Of a DNA stretch of 64,000 bases, positions 1 through 12,100 are shown piece by piece. The stretch comes from Paraspadella gotoi. Lineage: Eukaryota; Chaetognatha. Numbering within the stretch: the stretch's first letter is position 1; each line of letters opens with the position of its first letter. Both the position numbers and the translations under genes were made by a program. Location of the stretch: the NCBI GenBank assembly GCA_051294375.1, contig CM119264.1, forward strand, positions 5,651,810-5,715,809, written 5' to 3'. The notes beneath the pieces were generated by a model. That model had not been told where the DNA came from, searched no databases, and worked only from the letters and a program-made list of their open reading frames with translations.

Positions 1-517
1 AAGCGAAGAGTGATCAACTGATCTTGATGAGCTGCGGCAATGCTTAAATGCTTGCAATGCTTGCCGCAATCTTAGCCGTAATTCTTGGCGTAAGGCTTGA
101 AAGCTCGATCCCATTTTTCAAAGGAATCGCTAGGTTTTTGTTATCATTTTTGTTCTAAATAACATAACTACATTAGGCAAGCGGAGGAGGAGGAGGTGGA
201 GAAATAGAAGAGACACGGAGAGTAGGGAAAAATCCACTATGCTATGAGAAAACTGGCATTGTGGGTTCTATCAATAAATTACCGAGGACATGAAAGGACA
301 AAGGCGCTGGTTATAAGCGGCGGAAGGTAAGGTAGGGTTTTGGTAAGGACGAGTAAGGTAAGAGAGAAAGAGAGGAATAAAAAAAAACAAAATGGCGGCC
401 AATTATTCTCGTTTATTTGCGCCGAATGATTGGCGGGAATCGTGGGAGGCAAAAGGGGGGTAGAGGGGGGCGTGAGGAGGGGCGAACCACCCGTCGATTA
501 CCTGAAGGAAACGAAAG
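1..517. other. Non-coding stretch, no gene seen
   Basis: Mixed-composition sequence with short purine-rich runs (GGAGGAGGAGG near 183, AGAGAAAGAGAGG near 362). No splice-bounded open frame or RNA gene is recognisable. Open frames here run into the downstream triplet repeat and are not credible. Confidence 0.5.

Positions 518-556
<39 letters not shown>
518..556. repeat. (CGA)n microsatellite
   Basis: Thirteen uninterrupted GAC/CGA triplets. The same triplet recurs many times in this window (1.9, 25.6, 31.9, 32.8, 39.5, 57.8, 60.8 and 63.8 kb). Confidence 0.97.
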
Positions 557-654
557 AAAAACCCATTTATCTTCCGTCTTCCTTTTCTGTCTTCGCTTTT
601 TATCCATTTCCTCCATTTTTTTCTCTCTCTTTTTTTGGTTACATTCTCTACGGT

Positions 655-980
655 TATTCATTCATTCATTCATTCATTCATTCATTTTTATTTATTTATT
701 TATGTATTTATTTATTTATTTATTTANNNNNNNNNNNNNNNNNNNNNNNNNNNNNNNNNNNNNNNNNNNNNNNNNNNNNNNNNNNNNNNNNNNNNNNNNN
801 NNNNNNNNNNNNNNNNNNNNNNNNNNNNNNNNNNNNNNNNNNNNNNNNNNNNNNNNNNNNNNNNNNNNNNNNNNNNNNNNNNNNNNNNNNNNNNNNNNNN
901 NNNNNNNNNNNNNNNNNNNNNNNNNNNNNNNNNNNNNNNNNNATTTATTTATTTATTTATTTATTTATTTAATTTTTTTT
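655..980. repeat. (ATTC)n then (ATTT)n microsatellite containing a gap
   Basis: ATTC units run to about 686, then ATTT units run into the 216-N gap and resume on its far side to about 971, followed by a T-run. Identical motif on both sides shows the gap lies inside the microsatellite. Confidence 0.95.
727..942. other. Assembly gap, 216 N
   Basis: Run of N flanked on both sides by (ATTT)n; the assembly broke inside the repeat. Confidence 1.
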
Positions 981-1068
981 TTATTCATTTATTTTATTTT
1001 TCCTGACACCAAACCAAATTTGAGACAAATGGTTAAATCATTCGTCGCGTGACCCTCTGCCTGTATTT

Positions 1069-1091
1069 CTCTCTGTCTCTCTCTCTCTCTG

Positions 1092-1125
<34 letters not shown>

Positions 1126-1131
1126 TTTCTC
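1069..1131. repeat. Imperfect (CT)n tract
   Basis: CT repeats interrupted by CTGTCT and CTTTCT. The flanks (981-1068 and 1132-1245) show nothing gene-like. Confidence 0.9.
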
Positions 1132-1245
1132 TCCTTTTCCCCCTTCCGCTAATCTCTTTTTTCTTTTTTTAAAAATTGTTAATTTTAGAAAAACAAAATT
1201 GATTTTTGGTCGTGGTTAGTTCGAATCACCAGCTTATTTTATCAC

Positions 1246-1270
1246 AACATGCCTTGAATCAAGGCATGTT
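1246..1270. repeat. Perfect 25-bp palindrome
   Basis: Two 12-bp arms (AACATGCCTTGA and its reverse complement) around a single A. Each arm has a CATG core in a context matching 9 of 10 positions of a p53-family half-site (RRRCWWGYYY). It could form a hairpin or bind a dimeric factor; no function is shown by the sequence alone. Confidence 0.85.
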
Positions 1271-1744
<474 letters not shown>

Positions 1745-1825
1745 GTTTCCGCCGGGTGTCACTGTGAAATATATTAAATTTCGCTATAAACGGAAATTTG
1801 CAATCGTTCGCCCCTCGGTCATAAT

Positions 1826-1854
1826 CAACAACAACAACAACAACAACAACAACA
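1826..1854. repeat. (CAA)n microsatellite
   Basis: About ten CAA/ACA triplets. Confidence 0.95.
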
Positions 1855-1926
1855 GAAACAACATTCCGGGAATAACTCTCGCGCTGTTGTTATAAATTCG
1901 CCCGGGAGAATTCGACCGAATCCACG

Positions 1927-2070
1927 ACAACAGCGACGACGACTACGACGACGACGACGACGACGACGATGCGTACGATTTTAACGACGCATAGAACGAT
2001 GACTTAAAAAATATGAAAACAACGACGACGGCGACGACGATGACAAAAACGATGACGACGACGATGACAA
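1927..2070. repeat. Imperfect (GAC)n-rich region
   Basis: GAC/GACGAT triplet runs at 1935-1972 and 2020-2070, with short AAAC interruptions. Confidence 0.85.
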
Positions 2071-2870
2071 AAATAATCGGCACTCACTGGGTTGAAACAA
2101 TGATCGTTCTTATATAAACAAATTGGTCAAAAATAAACAAACAAACAAACAAACAAGGAGGGTCGTGGCACAAAAATAAAAAGTACTGTGGCTTCGCTAT
2201 TAGTTGCATAAACAAGAGAAATACAAAGCACCGCTAGAACAACAACAACAATAACAACAACAACAATAATCTACGACAACAAAGAATGCATTAACAACGA
2301 CAACAACGACGACGACGACGACATCGTCAGCCATTAGAAGTCAATAGAAAAGGCGTTTTTCTCCACCGCGATTTTTTTTCCCTTTGAAACCAAAAAGGAA
2401 AAAAAATCATTCGTCATTTTTCCTGTCGAATCCATCACCTTTTCTCCAGCACATTCCCCTTCGCTCCATCATCGTGATCACCTTTTCACCAGCAACCCAT
2501 TCAACATTCTGGTAAACACAACGACTTTGGAAAACATCAGGAATCAAATTCCACATTTTATAACTTACAGGCTCTCGAGAGAAAAAAGTTTTGCAAATTA
2601 AATTTGAGATATTTATCATTTGTAATGTTGCGCGCTTTTTGAAAAGAAGTAAAGAGTCGGAGTCGCTCCCTCTCTTTATACTTGTTCTTGTCCATAACTC
2701 TTTTTATATTTTTTTTCTTTTTTTGTGCGCGAAAAACAACTTTATTTACATTTTCTCTATTTTTGAGAATCCTGATGTCCACGCTATTCCTGTCCCCTTC
2801 CTCGTATAACTTTCCCCTTCCCTTCTCCCCGTCCAAGCTTTCTATCCCCTTCCCTGTCCAACCTACAAAT
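2071..2870. other. Non-coding stretch
   Basis: AAC/AAAC-rich sequence (CAAACAAA at 2137-2155, CAACAA runs at 2240-2320), then ordinary AT-rich sequence and a pyrimidine-rich lead into the next minisatellite. The minus-strand frame at 2558-2911 runs into the minisatellite and has no recognisable domain. Confidence 0.5.
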
Positions 2871-2985
2871 CCCCTTCCCCAACCAAGATTCAAATCCCCT
2901 TCCCCAACCAAGATTCAAATCCCCTTCCCCAACCAAGATTCAAATCCCCTTCCCCAACCATGATTCAAATCCCCTTCCCCAACCC
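2871..2985. repeat. 25-bp minisatellite
   Basis: About 4.6 near-identical tandem copies of a 25-bp unit starting CCCCTTCCCCAACC and ending GATTCAAAT. One copy has TGATT instead of AGATT. Confidence 0.95.
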
Positions 2986-3025
2986 TCTTCCCTTCTCCTT
3001 CCTCTTATGACTTTCCCGTCTCCTT

Positions 3026-3101
3026 CCCGGCGTCCCCGGCGTCCCCGGCGTCCCCGGCGTCCCCGGCGTCCCCGGCGTCCCCGGCGTCACCGGCGTCCCC
3101 C
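3026..3101. repeat. 9-bp GC-rich tandem repeat
   Basis: About eight copies of CCCCGGCGT, the last with a CACC variant. It reads as RRP repeats on one strand and GDA repeats on the other; neither is likely to be coding. Confidence 0.95.
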
Positions 3102-3265
3102 GTCCCCGTCGTCTGTTTACCAAACAACGACGTCGTCTCTTCTCCGTTATTCCGTTTACTCTGCGTCAAGTGGCGGCGGCGGAATTTAATGTCGCCCCTA
3201 GCGGCGATCTCTTTAAAAGAGAGGGAGGGGGGCGGTAAAAGGGGAAAGGTTATAGAGGGAGGGAA

Positions 3266-3340
<75 letters not shown>

Positions 3341-3371
3341 AATGATGATGATGATGATGACGATGATGATG
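3266..3371. repeat. (ATG)n microsatellite, about 106 bp
   Basis: ATG/GAT triplets with two single-base interruptions near 3341 and 3361. Confidence 0.97.
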
Positions 3372-3482
3372 GAGAGGTGAGGGAGAAACTGGTAAGTAAA
3401 GGAAGGTGGGGAATAATGAGGTGGGAGGCGGGAACCGCGCAGAAGAAAAATGTGTTTCATCGCTTTTTCAAGTTATTGCCTT

Positions 3483-3507
3483 NNNNNNNNNNNNNNNNNN
3501 NNNNNNN
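3483..3507. other. Assembly gap, exactly 25 N
   Basis: The left edge of the satellite array begins immediately after it. Four further gaps of exactly 25 N occur at 24841, 27884, 30826 and 38124. Confidence 1.
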
Positions 3508-5589
3508 CAATACAAAGTACTATCCTTCTCTTTAATTATTTAAGTCTCCTTCTCTCTCTAATCTCTTAATCTCTTTTAATTTTTCTAATGTAGCTATCTT
3601 CTAAATCTCACTTCTCAATAGATAAAAAGTTAAATACACCGAAAACCAACATTTTTCTCTGATAAGACTTGAAACTTTTCAACAAATACCACCCAGAAAA
3701 GTGTTTCCTTCCCAATGTATAAAAGATAATCCAAACTTAAAAAAAAACCGAACGTCTCTTTCATGTAGTACAAAGGAATAGACACCGAGTAAACGACTTT
3801 TCTCACAGTACAAACTAGAAGAGTGATGAATAAATAGTACATTTTGCTTAACAGCGGCAGACCACGTAATTTCCAAAGAGATAATACACACCTTCTTATT
3901 AACAAACGACACTAACGCTTTAAGTTTCCAAAAATCATAAACTTAAGAGATACTGAAATAATTTTCTTACAAACGACGCGGTTTTTTTCTCTGCCTTTAT
4001 CTCGGAAAACACGAATTTTTTAAAGATAAAAAAGAAAGTAATAAATAACGTAATAAATAGCTTCTGCAAATATACTATCATCTTGATGGTTTGTTGAAAT
4101 TTGAGTGAGTTAAACATGTCTCTTTAATTCAATATTTCTCACGTCACTTTTATCAATATACATATCATATATTCTTCCATCTCATATTTATTTTTATTGT
4201 CTCCTTCTCTCTCTCTCTTCTCTCTAATTTATTGCTTAGTCTTCATCTCTCACTCTCAATGTATAAACGTTATACCCAGAACTAAATCGACTATTTCTTA
4301 TGTATTATAAAGATCATGCCACCACCTTTAAAAATAAAGATAAGATTTTTTTCCAATGTAAAGATAAAACTTTAAAAAAAAACGGAAAACGTTTTTTCCA
4401 ATTGTAAAAGAGTTAAGAAAACACCAATAAATATTTTAAAAGTAATAAAATGTTAAATATTTCCCGGCCAGCACTTCGATATTCCATAAGAGATATACTA
4501 CTTTAAATTAACAAAGAAAAACATGCTTTTTCCAATGTATAATAATGTGTATTATATAAAATTTTTTTCTTAAACACGGATATAAGTCCATATTTAAAGT
4601 ATAAACAAAATAAAAACTTAAATACTTCTGACAAATACACATCGAGGGTTGTTACAAATTGGGTGAGGAACAGTTAATCGCTTAAATACTTTTTATCAAA
4701 TTTACCTCTTTTTATTTTATGTCTCCTCTCTCTCTCTTTTTCTCTTTAATTTTAAAATGGTTAGCTTTCTCACTCTAATATATAGTATCATAAATAAACG
4801 TTTTAATATTTATCACCAGAAAACGATCTGTTTCTCTGTATAATTAAGATATGAAACTTCTATAGATTTTTTCTCCAATGTAAAAGAAATAAAAACTTTA
4901 AAAAACGGCTAAATCGTTTTTTTCCAATGTAGAGAAATAGTTAAAATACACCGATAAACGACTTTTTTATTAAGTTATAATGAAAGTAATTAAATAATGT
5001 TAACATATTCAACCGGCACAGATATTTCCAAAGAGATAAACTTTAAAAAACAAGCAAAAACGCTTCTCTTTCAATGAACCGAAATTGGAAAGAGAAATAA
5101 TTAAATTAATCTAAACAATTTCAAAGATGTAAGAGAGTGTACCTTCTTAATCTATAGATATTATCACCTAGAGGTTAGTTTAAAATATGGAGGTTAAGAC
5201 AGTTATATAAAATATCTTTTTATTCAAAAACAAACAATATCATCTCCTTTATTTACTTCATGTCTAATCTCCTTTTCCTCTTTAATTTTATGTAGCTTTC
5301 GATCTGTACGTAAATATCATCTCAGCAAATTACGACTTTCCTCTTCTTCTCTGAATAAAAGATAATGATAACTTTAAAAAAAATACAGAAAAGATTTCAA
5401 TTTCCATTGTAAAAAGAATTCAAAAAACAAAAAAAAAATTATACGGCTAAACGTTTTATTCCTCCAAATAGAGAAGTTAAAAAACAACGATAAAGAAGTT
5501 ATTCAAACAGTATCTTTTTACTATTGGTAATAGTAAAAAGTTGTAAATATAGAGGATACTTAAAATGACAGAGATTTATAAATATAAAT

Positions 5590-5880
5590 TAAAGAGATGA
5601 AAGGGACTTCACCCGTTTGTTAACGCTTGTTTGCTTCAGAAAGTATTTTTCTATCATTTTTCTCATCTTTTTTTCTTTTCCTCATCGATTCTTCCTCGTA
5701 TATCATCATCCTTTCTGTCATTGTAACGCCCGGCAGCGGCCGCCACAGCCGCGCTGCCGCTGCCAGAGCCAGCGCCGCCACCAGCGAGAAAGGCGGAGGA
5801 ACCAGGAGAAGACGGACGACGACGACGTACGTCACGATAATGGGAACAGAAACGAACAATCAGCTGATCGCAACGAAGCG
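5590..5880 (+). repeat. GC-rich dispersed repeat, copy 1
   Basis: The block from a GGACTTCACCCGTTTG-like start through a CTCATC/TTTTCCTCATCGATTC stretch, a GCCGCCACAGCCGC core with a NotI-type GCGGCCGC and a GACGACGACGACGTACGTCACG stretch matches 27596-27883 (same strand) and 28716-28985 (opposite strand). It interrupts the satellite array. Here it is followed by (GA)n to about 5938. The open frames are GC-triplet translations without domains. Confidence 0.85.
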
Positions 5881-6150
5881 AGAGAGAGAGAGAGAGAGAG
5901 GAGAGAGGAGAAGAGAGAGAGGAGAGAGAGAGAGCAGAGAGGAAAAGAAATGAAACGAATGAGAGGATTCTGGTCGCGAGGGGAGAGAAGGTGAGTAGAA
6001 GGGAGAGTCGGAGGCAGGAAGCGGAGTAAGTATCGAAAGAGATAACAAACTGATAAGAGAACATAGAGAAAAAGAACGAGAAAGGGGACTGATTTCGCAA
6101 TAATGTAGTATAAAGAGGTAGAGAATAAAATGTTCTAAAGAGGAACAAAG
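5880..6150. other. (GA)n-rich tail and junction back into the satellite
   Basis: Imperfect GA repeats to about 5950, then about 200 bp of purine-rich sequence before satellite landmarks resume near 6190. Confidence 0.6.
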
Positions 6151-9100
6151 GGAAAAAACAGTAAGGGAACAAGAGGAAGATCGCAGCAAAACGATAATTT
6201 TTAAAGAAAAAGAAATAAAAACTGTTAACAATAAACTAGAGATGTCGCGAGAGGAATGAGAGATACAACAATACGGAGAGAGATATAAAGAATGGGGTTG
6301 AGGAAGATAAATAAGTAAAGAAAGTATCTTTTAATCAAATAACAAACAAATTTCCTGCTACTTTTAATTTTAATATATTCTCCTTATGCTCAACTCGGAT
6401 CTTTCTCATTAATATTATATGTAGCTTTCTCTACACTACTAAATAGATAAAAACGTTAAAAATACACACCAGTAAAACCGGAGCGTTTATCGTGGTACAA
6501 AAGATATGAAAAAACTGAAAATTAAGAAATAAGAGAGAGATTTTTTTATATACGCACGAAGGATAAAAAAAAAAGAAAACAATTGAAAGAGAAAAGAAGG
6601 CAAAAACGTTATTTAGTCAGATAAGAGAAGAAGTTAGAAGCGAGCCGAGAGATAGAACGACTTTCTCTAAAGTAAAAAAGGTAATAACGTTATACAAATA
6701 TATGAAATGGGAGAAAACGGAAAGAAAGAGACGACATGATTCCAAAGAGAAGACAAAAACAAAGAAGAAAATGCAGAATATTAAAAAACGAGAAAGAAAA
6801 TAAACGACTCTCAATTATATCCAGATTCTACAATTATAGCAGAATTATTAAATAACAGCTAAATAAAGATAACCACGGTAATTACGTATGTTCCAAAGAA
6901 AAAGAGATAATTAGAGAAACGTATTAAGAACATTATTCTATACTAATTATAAAAATCGTCTGACAGATAGGACATCTTATTCGAGAGGTTGTTTAAATTG
7001 GTGGATATATTTTTATCTTTGTTATCAACACAAATTCACTGCTGTGCTCTTTAGTGAGTGTATCACCTATGCGTCGTCAGGCCCTTTGCCTCAGTGGTAA
7101 TTGTATTATGTGAGGATATTGATCTCATCACAGCTGAAGGATAAAACAGTAATAATGACGAGGACCAGAAAACTGACTGTTTGCGTCTGAGTGAAAAGAT
7201 AATGAAAACTTCACAAAATAGACAGAAAAATTTTTTTCAATAGTAAATATGAAATAAAACTTTAAAAAAAATCTGCAAACGTTTTCCATAAAAAAAAAAT
7301 AATAAATAAATAGACAAACAGCCCTCAATCAAACCGACTTTTCATCAATCAGAGAGTAATTACAAGATATAATAAATATGACAATACAAGCGGCAGACGA
7401 TATTTCCAAAAAGGAGTAACGAAACAGTTAACACAAACAAGAAAAACCAGACCTTCGACTCCAATAAGTAAAACAGAACCAGATACAAAGAAGTCTAACA
7501 GACATCTCGGAAAACAGAATATTTTTAGAAAACCAGAAATTCAAACGTTAATCTAGTCCTGCAAATATACATATCCAGAGGTGTTATAACAATTCTCCGG
7601 GTGATGCGATCAGTTATCTTTAAACTATCTCCTTTTATCAAAACAATCTACAAATTTGTCCTTTCTTTTATTCTTATTGTCCCTTCTCCTCTCTCCTTTT
7701 CTCTTCTAATTATGTATCTTCTCTCAGTTCACTCTCTAATCCAAGACTCTAAAGAGTTAAATATGGACCGACATTATACTGATCTATTATATCGATAATC
7801 AATACACGATTTAATAACAGAAACGATTTTTGCCAATGTAATATTACAATAAAGAAGTTTACGAGAAAAAACGGCCAAGAAAGTTACATAATACGGTTAA
7901 AAAAATAACGCGCCAACCGTTCGGGCGCTTTTTTCCATGTTATACAGATAGAGGTTCCCAGAAACACCGCACAGGGGTATTAAGTGATAAACGAGAGAGA
8001 GTAAACCGGTTACAGAGTATACAACGCGAGACGCCGAGTACTTCAACCAGCGAAGAGAACACACTATTATAAAACAAAGACCAAACACTTGTTTCTCAGA
8101 CTGTCACTATTTCTAAAGGCGTACCCACGCCCAGATAAACTGATAAATTGAGTATCAAAGAAAAGAAATAATACGAGAGCGTTTAAGAGCGATAGTCTGC
8201 AAATAAAACAACACATTTGAAGCGTTGTCAAAATTGGGGTTGAGGACAATTATTAATTATTATTCAAAACAATACTAATTTTCCTCTCTTTTTATTTTTT
8301 GTAGTGCGCGACCCTGTCTCTCTAGCTTATCTTTTCTCTTCTCACACCTCTTATGTAGCCATCTTTTCTCTCTCCACTCGCAAAATGACATAAAGCGAAT
8401 TATTAATATCACCAGAAAACGAACTGGTTTTCTTCTATACAACAAGATATGAATCATTGGTACGGAAAGGAACAAAAAAACGTGGAGGTTAAATGTAAAG
8501 AAATAAAAACTTAAACAAAAAACCGGCAAACGTTTTTCCAATGTAATAAAGAGTGTTAAATATAAACTACGATACCAAGACTTTCTGCGAAGTAAAAGTG
8601 ATAAAGCGTAAATACACCCAATCGTGACGCGGGACGAGACATACATTTCCAACAGAAGATAACTAACCCTGTCTAAATACAAGAGAGATTGGTTACAATG
8701 TAAGTGAGATAAAATTCTAAAACACCGGGAGAAACCGATTATTTTCAAGAAGAGAAGAAATAAAGAACAGTAAATACTGAAATGTGCGGCAAGACGAGGT
8801 GATGAACGGAGTGCTATTCGAAGTTAATGTATAAGTCGGTTTGATGGGACAGTTTAATGTTTAGAGAATTAGAATTATATCAAAACAACGAAATAATCGA
8901 CAAATAAAAAAGTGAAAATTCTTTTAACTGAATTATTTATGTGTTCAACCCTTTCTCTCTGCTGAGTCTTTTATTCTGCGTTGACAAATCTCATTTATGC
9001 GTATTGCCCTTGTCTAATTTTCACTCTGCGACACAGAGAGAAAACAGAACGTCAGAGAGCTCGAGGCGCAGGATAAAATTTAATCTGTTTACTTTTCTGT

Positions 9101-12100
9101 CTTGCGATGGCTACAGACCTAGCATATGTTGAATAACTTTAACAAGAACCACGAGAAGGTGGAGAGGGTATATTGGATGAATCATTATAAAAACTGTTAA
9201 TAATAAATAAACCGAGAGCAATCAGTATATGGTCTATACACAATATATGAGTATAATGAATAAGTATAAAACACAGACTAAGAGTCAAGACTTTTTAAAG
9301 TAAAAAGTAAAAATCGTCTAATGTATCATCGCCCCGCACGACGACCATTTATCCATAGAGAAGACTATATCACATTAAAAATCAAAGACAAACTCACTTT
9401 CGCAAATGTAATAAACATAACTTTTTGACAGAATATTACCAAATGAACACACTAGATAATAAAAACGATGTATCAAATGTACTTCCTGCAAATATGACAC
9501 ATTATGTCGTAAGATCTGGTTAAAAATCCCGGTGAGGACAGTTATGTAACACTATCTTGAGCGAGACACCACAGACCGACGCCGACCGACCGCACGAGCG
9601 GGGGATTTTGAGATTATTTCATGATCTTCTCTCTGCGCGCGTTATCTCTCCTTTAAATTTGTAGAGTTTCCTCTCAAAGGATACAAAACGAGGGACGACC
9701 AAAACGACCTTTTTCTCTGTAAAAGATATGAAAGAGAACTCGAAAATAACAGAAAACGAATTTATTTCAAGAGTAAAAGAAACTCAAGAGAGACTTTAAA
9801 AAAACGGCAAACGCTTTTTTCCAAGTAGTCAACAGAGAGAGATATTAAAAAACCGAACCACACTGATAAACGATCTTTTCTAAAGTAAAAAGGATAAAAA
9901 CGTTAACACTCACGAGAGCGCAGACGATATTCCCGAAAGAGATAACAACTTAAAACAAAGAAAAACGCTTTCTTCCCAGAGAACCAGAGAATAAAAAATT
10001 GATCTAAAACACCGGAAAAACGATAATTTTCAAAGAAAAAAGAAATAAAAACGCTTAAATACTCTTCTGAAAATAACATCTCGAGGTTGTTAAATTGGGT
10101 GAGCGACAGTTATTAAATTCTTGTTTCAAAAGCAAACAAATTTCACTCTTTTATTTTTATGTCTTCCTTCTCTCTCTCTTTCCTCTTTAATTTTATTGTC
10201 CTAGCTCCTAATTCACTCGTCAAAAAGAAATAAAAACGTTAAAATACAACCAGAAAACGACTTTTCTCGCTAAAAAGATATGAAACTTTAAAAAATAACG
10301 AAAACGATTTTTCTTTCCGAATGTAAAAAGAAATAAAAACTTTTTAAAAAAACGGCAAAGTTTTTTCCAATGTAAAAAATAATAAAAAAAACACCGATAA
10401 ACGACTTATTCTAGAGTTAAAAAAGTATACAAAGACGTTAAAACCTACAGAGCGGCAGACAATAAATTTCCAAAAGAGATAACAACTTTACAAAAACAAA
10501 GAAAAACCGCTTTTTCACAATGTAAAAAGAAGAAAAAATTTCTAAAAACACCCGGAAAACGATATTTTCAAAAGAAAAAAGAAATAAAAACGCTCTAAAT
10601 ATTCTTCTGAGCCAAATAACATATCGGGTTGTTAAAATTGGTGAGGAACAGTTATTAAATATCTTTTTATCAAACAAACAGTTTCCTCTTCTTTATTTTT
10701 ATGTCTCCTTCTCTCTCTCTTTCTCTTTAATTGTTGTAGTTTCTCTCAGTCTCAATAGATAAAAAAACGTTAAATACACCAGAAAACGACTTTTTCTCTG
10801 TAAAAAAATAATGAAAAACTTTAATAAAATATACAGAAAACCGATTTTTTCCAATGTAAAAAGAAATAAAAACTTAAGAGAAAAAACGGGAAACCGTTCC
10901 TTTCCAATGTAAAAAGAGTTAAAAAAGCGGAACCGATAAACGACCTTTCAAAAGTAAAAAAAGTAATAAAAACGTTAATACACCGGCAGACGGACATTTT
11001 CCAAAAAAGATAACAACTTTAAAAAACAAAGAAAAACGCTTTTTTTCCAATGTAAAAGAGATAAAAAATTTCTAAAACACCGGAAACGATATTTTTCAAA
11101 GAAAAAAGAAATAAAACGTTAAATACTTCGCAAAATAACATCGTCGAGGTTGTTTATAAAAATTGGGGTGAGGACAGTTATTTAATATCTTTTTATCAAA
11201 CAAACAAATTTCCTCTCCTTTAATTTTTATGTCTCCCGTCTCTCATCATCTTTCTCTTTAATTTTAATGTAGCTTTTCTCTCACTCTCAAAGATAAAACG
11301 TTAAATACACTCACCAACAACGACTTTTTCTCTGTAAAAGAGAATATGAAAACTTTAAAAAAATAACAGAAAAAGAATTTTTTTTCAATGTAAAAAAGAA
11401 ATAAAAACTTTTAAAAAAACGCGCAAACGTTTTTTCCAATGTAAAAAAATATAAAACACCCGATAAACGACTTTTTCTAAAAGTAAAGAAGTAATAAAAA
11501 CGTTAAATACACGAACCGGCAGACGATATTCTCCAAAGAGATAAAACTTTAAAAAACAAAGAAAAAAAACGCTTTTCCAATGTAAAAAGAGATAACACAA
11601 ATTGTCTAAAACACACGGCAAACGGAAATATTTTCAAAGAAAAAAGAAATAAAAAGTTCAAATACTTCCTGCAAATAACGATCATCGAGTTGTTAAAGAG
11701 ATTGGGGGAGGACAGTTATTAAATATCTTTTATCAACAAAAAGCAAACCACAAGTCTCTCTTTTATTTTTATGCTCCCCTCTCTCGCACTCTTTTCTCTT
11801 AAATTTTATGTTAGCTTCTGCTCACAACTCCCGTCAAAACATAAAAGCGACTCTAAATGAATACAACCAGAAAACGCTTTTTTCTCTGTAAAAAAGATAT
11901 GAACACACTTTGAGAGAAGTAACGCGAAGCGAAACCGAATCTCTTTGATCAATGTCACACACACAGAAGAGAAAAACCTCGATTAACCAGAGACCGAAAA
12001 CGAGACCCCGACCACACAATGTAAAAAAGAGAGAAAAAAAACACCCTGAATAAACGCAGCGAATTTCTCCTACACAGTAAAAGAGTGACACAAAGAGAAC

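Noticed and set aside
417-1052. Long plus-strand open frames across the 216-N gap
   Set aside because: They are translations of triplet and tetranucleotide repeats and of N, with no domain.
2871-2985. CRISPR-like regular repeats
   Set aside because: Direct tandem units without unique spacers; the window is eukaryotic.
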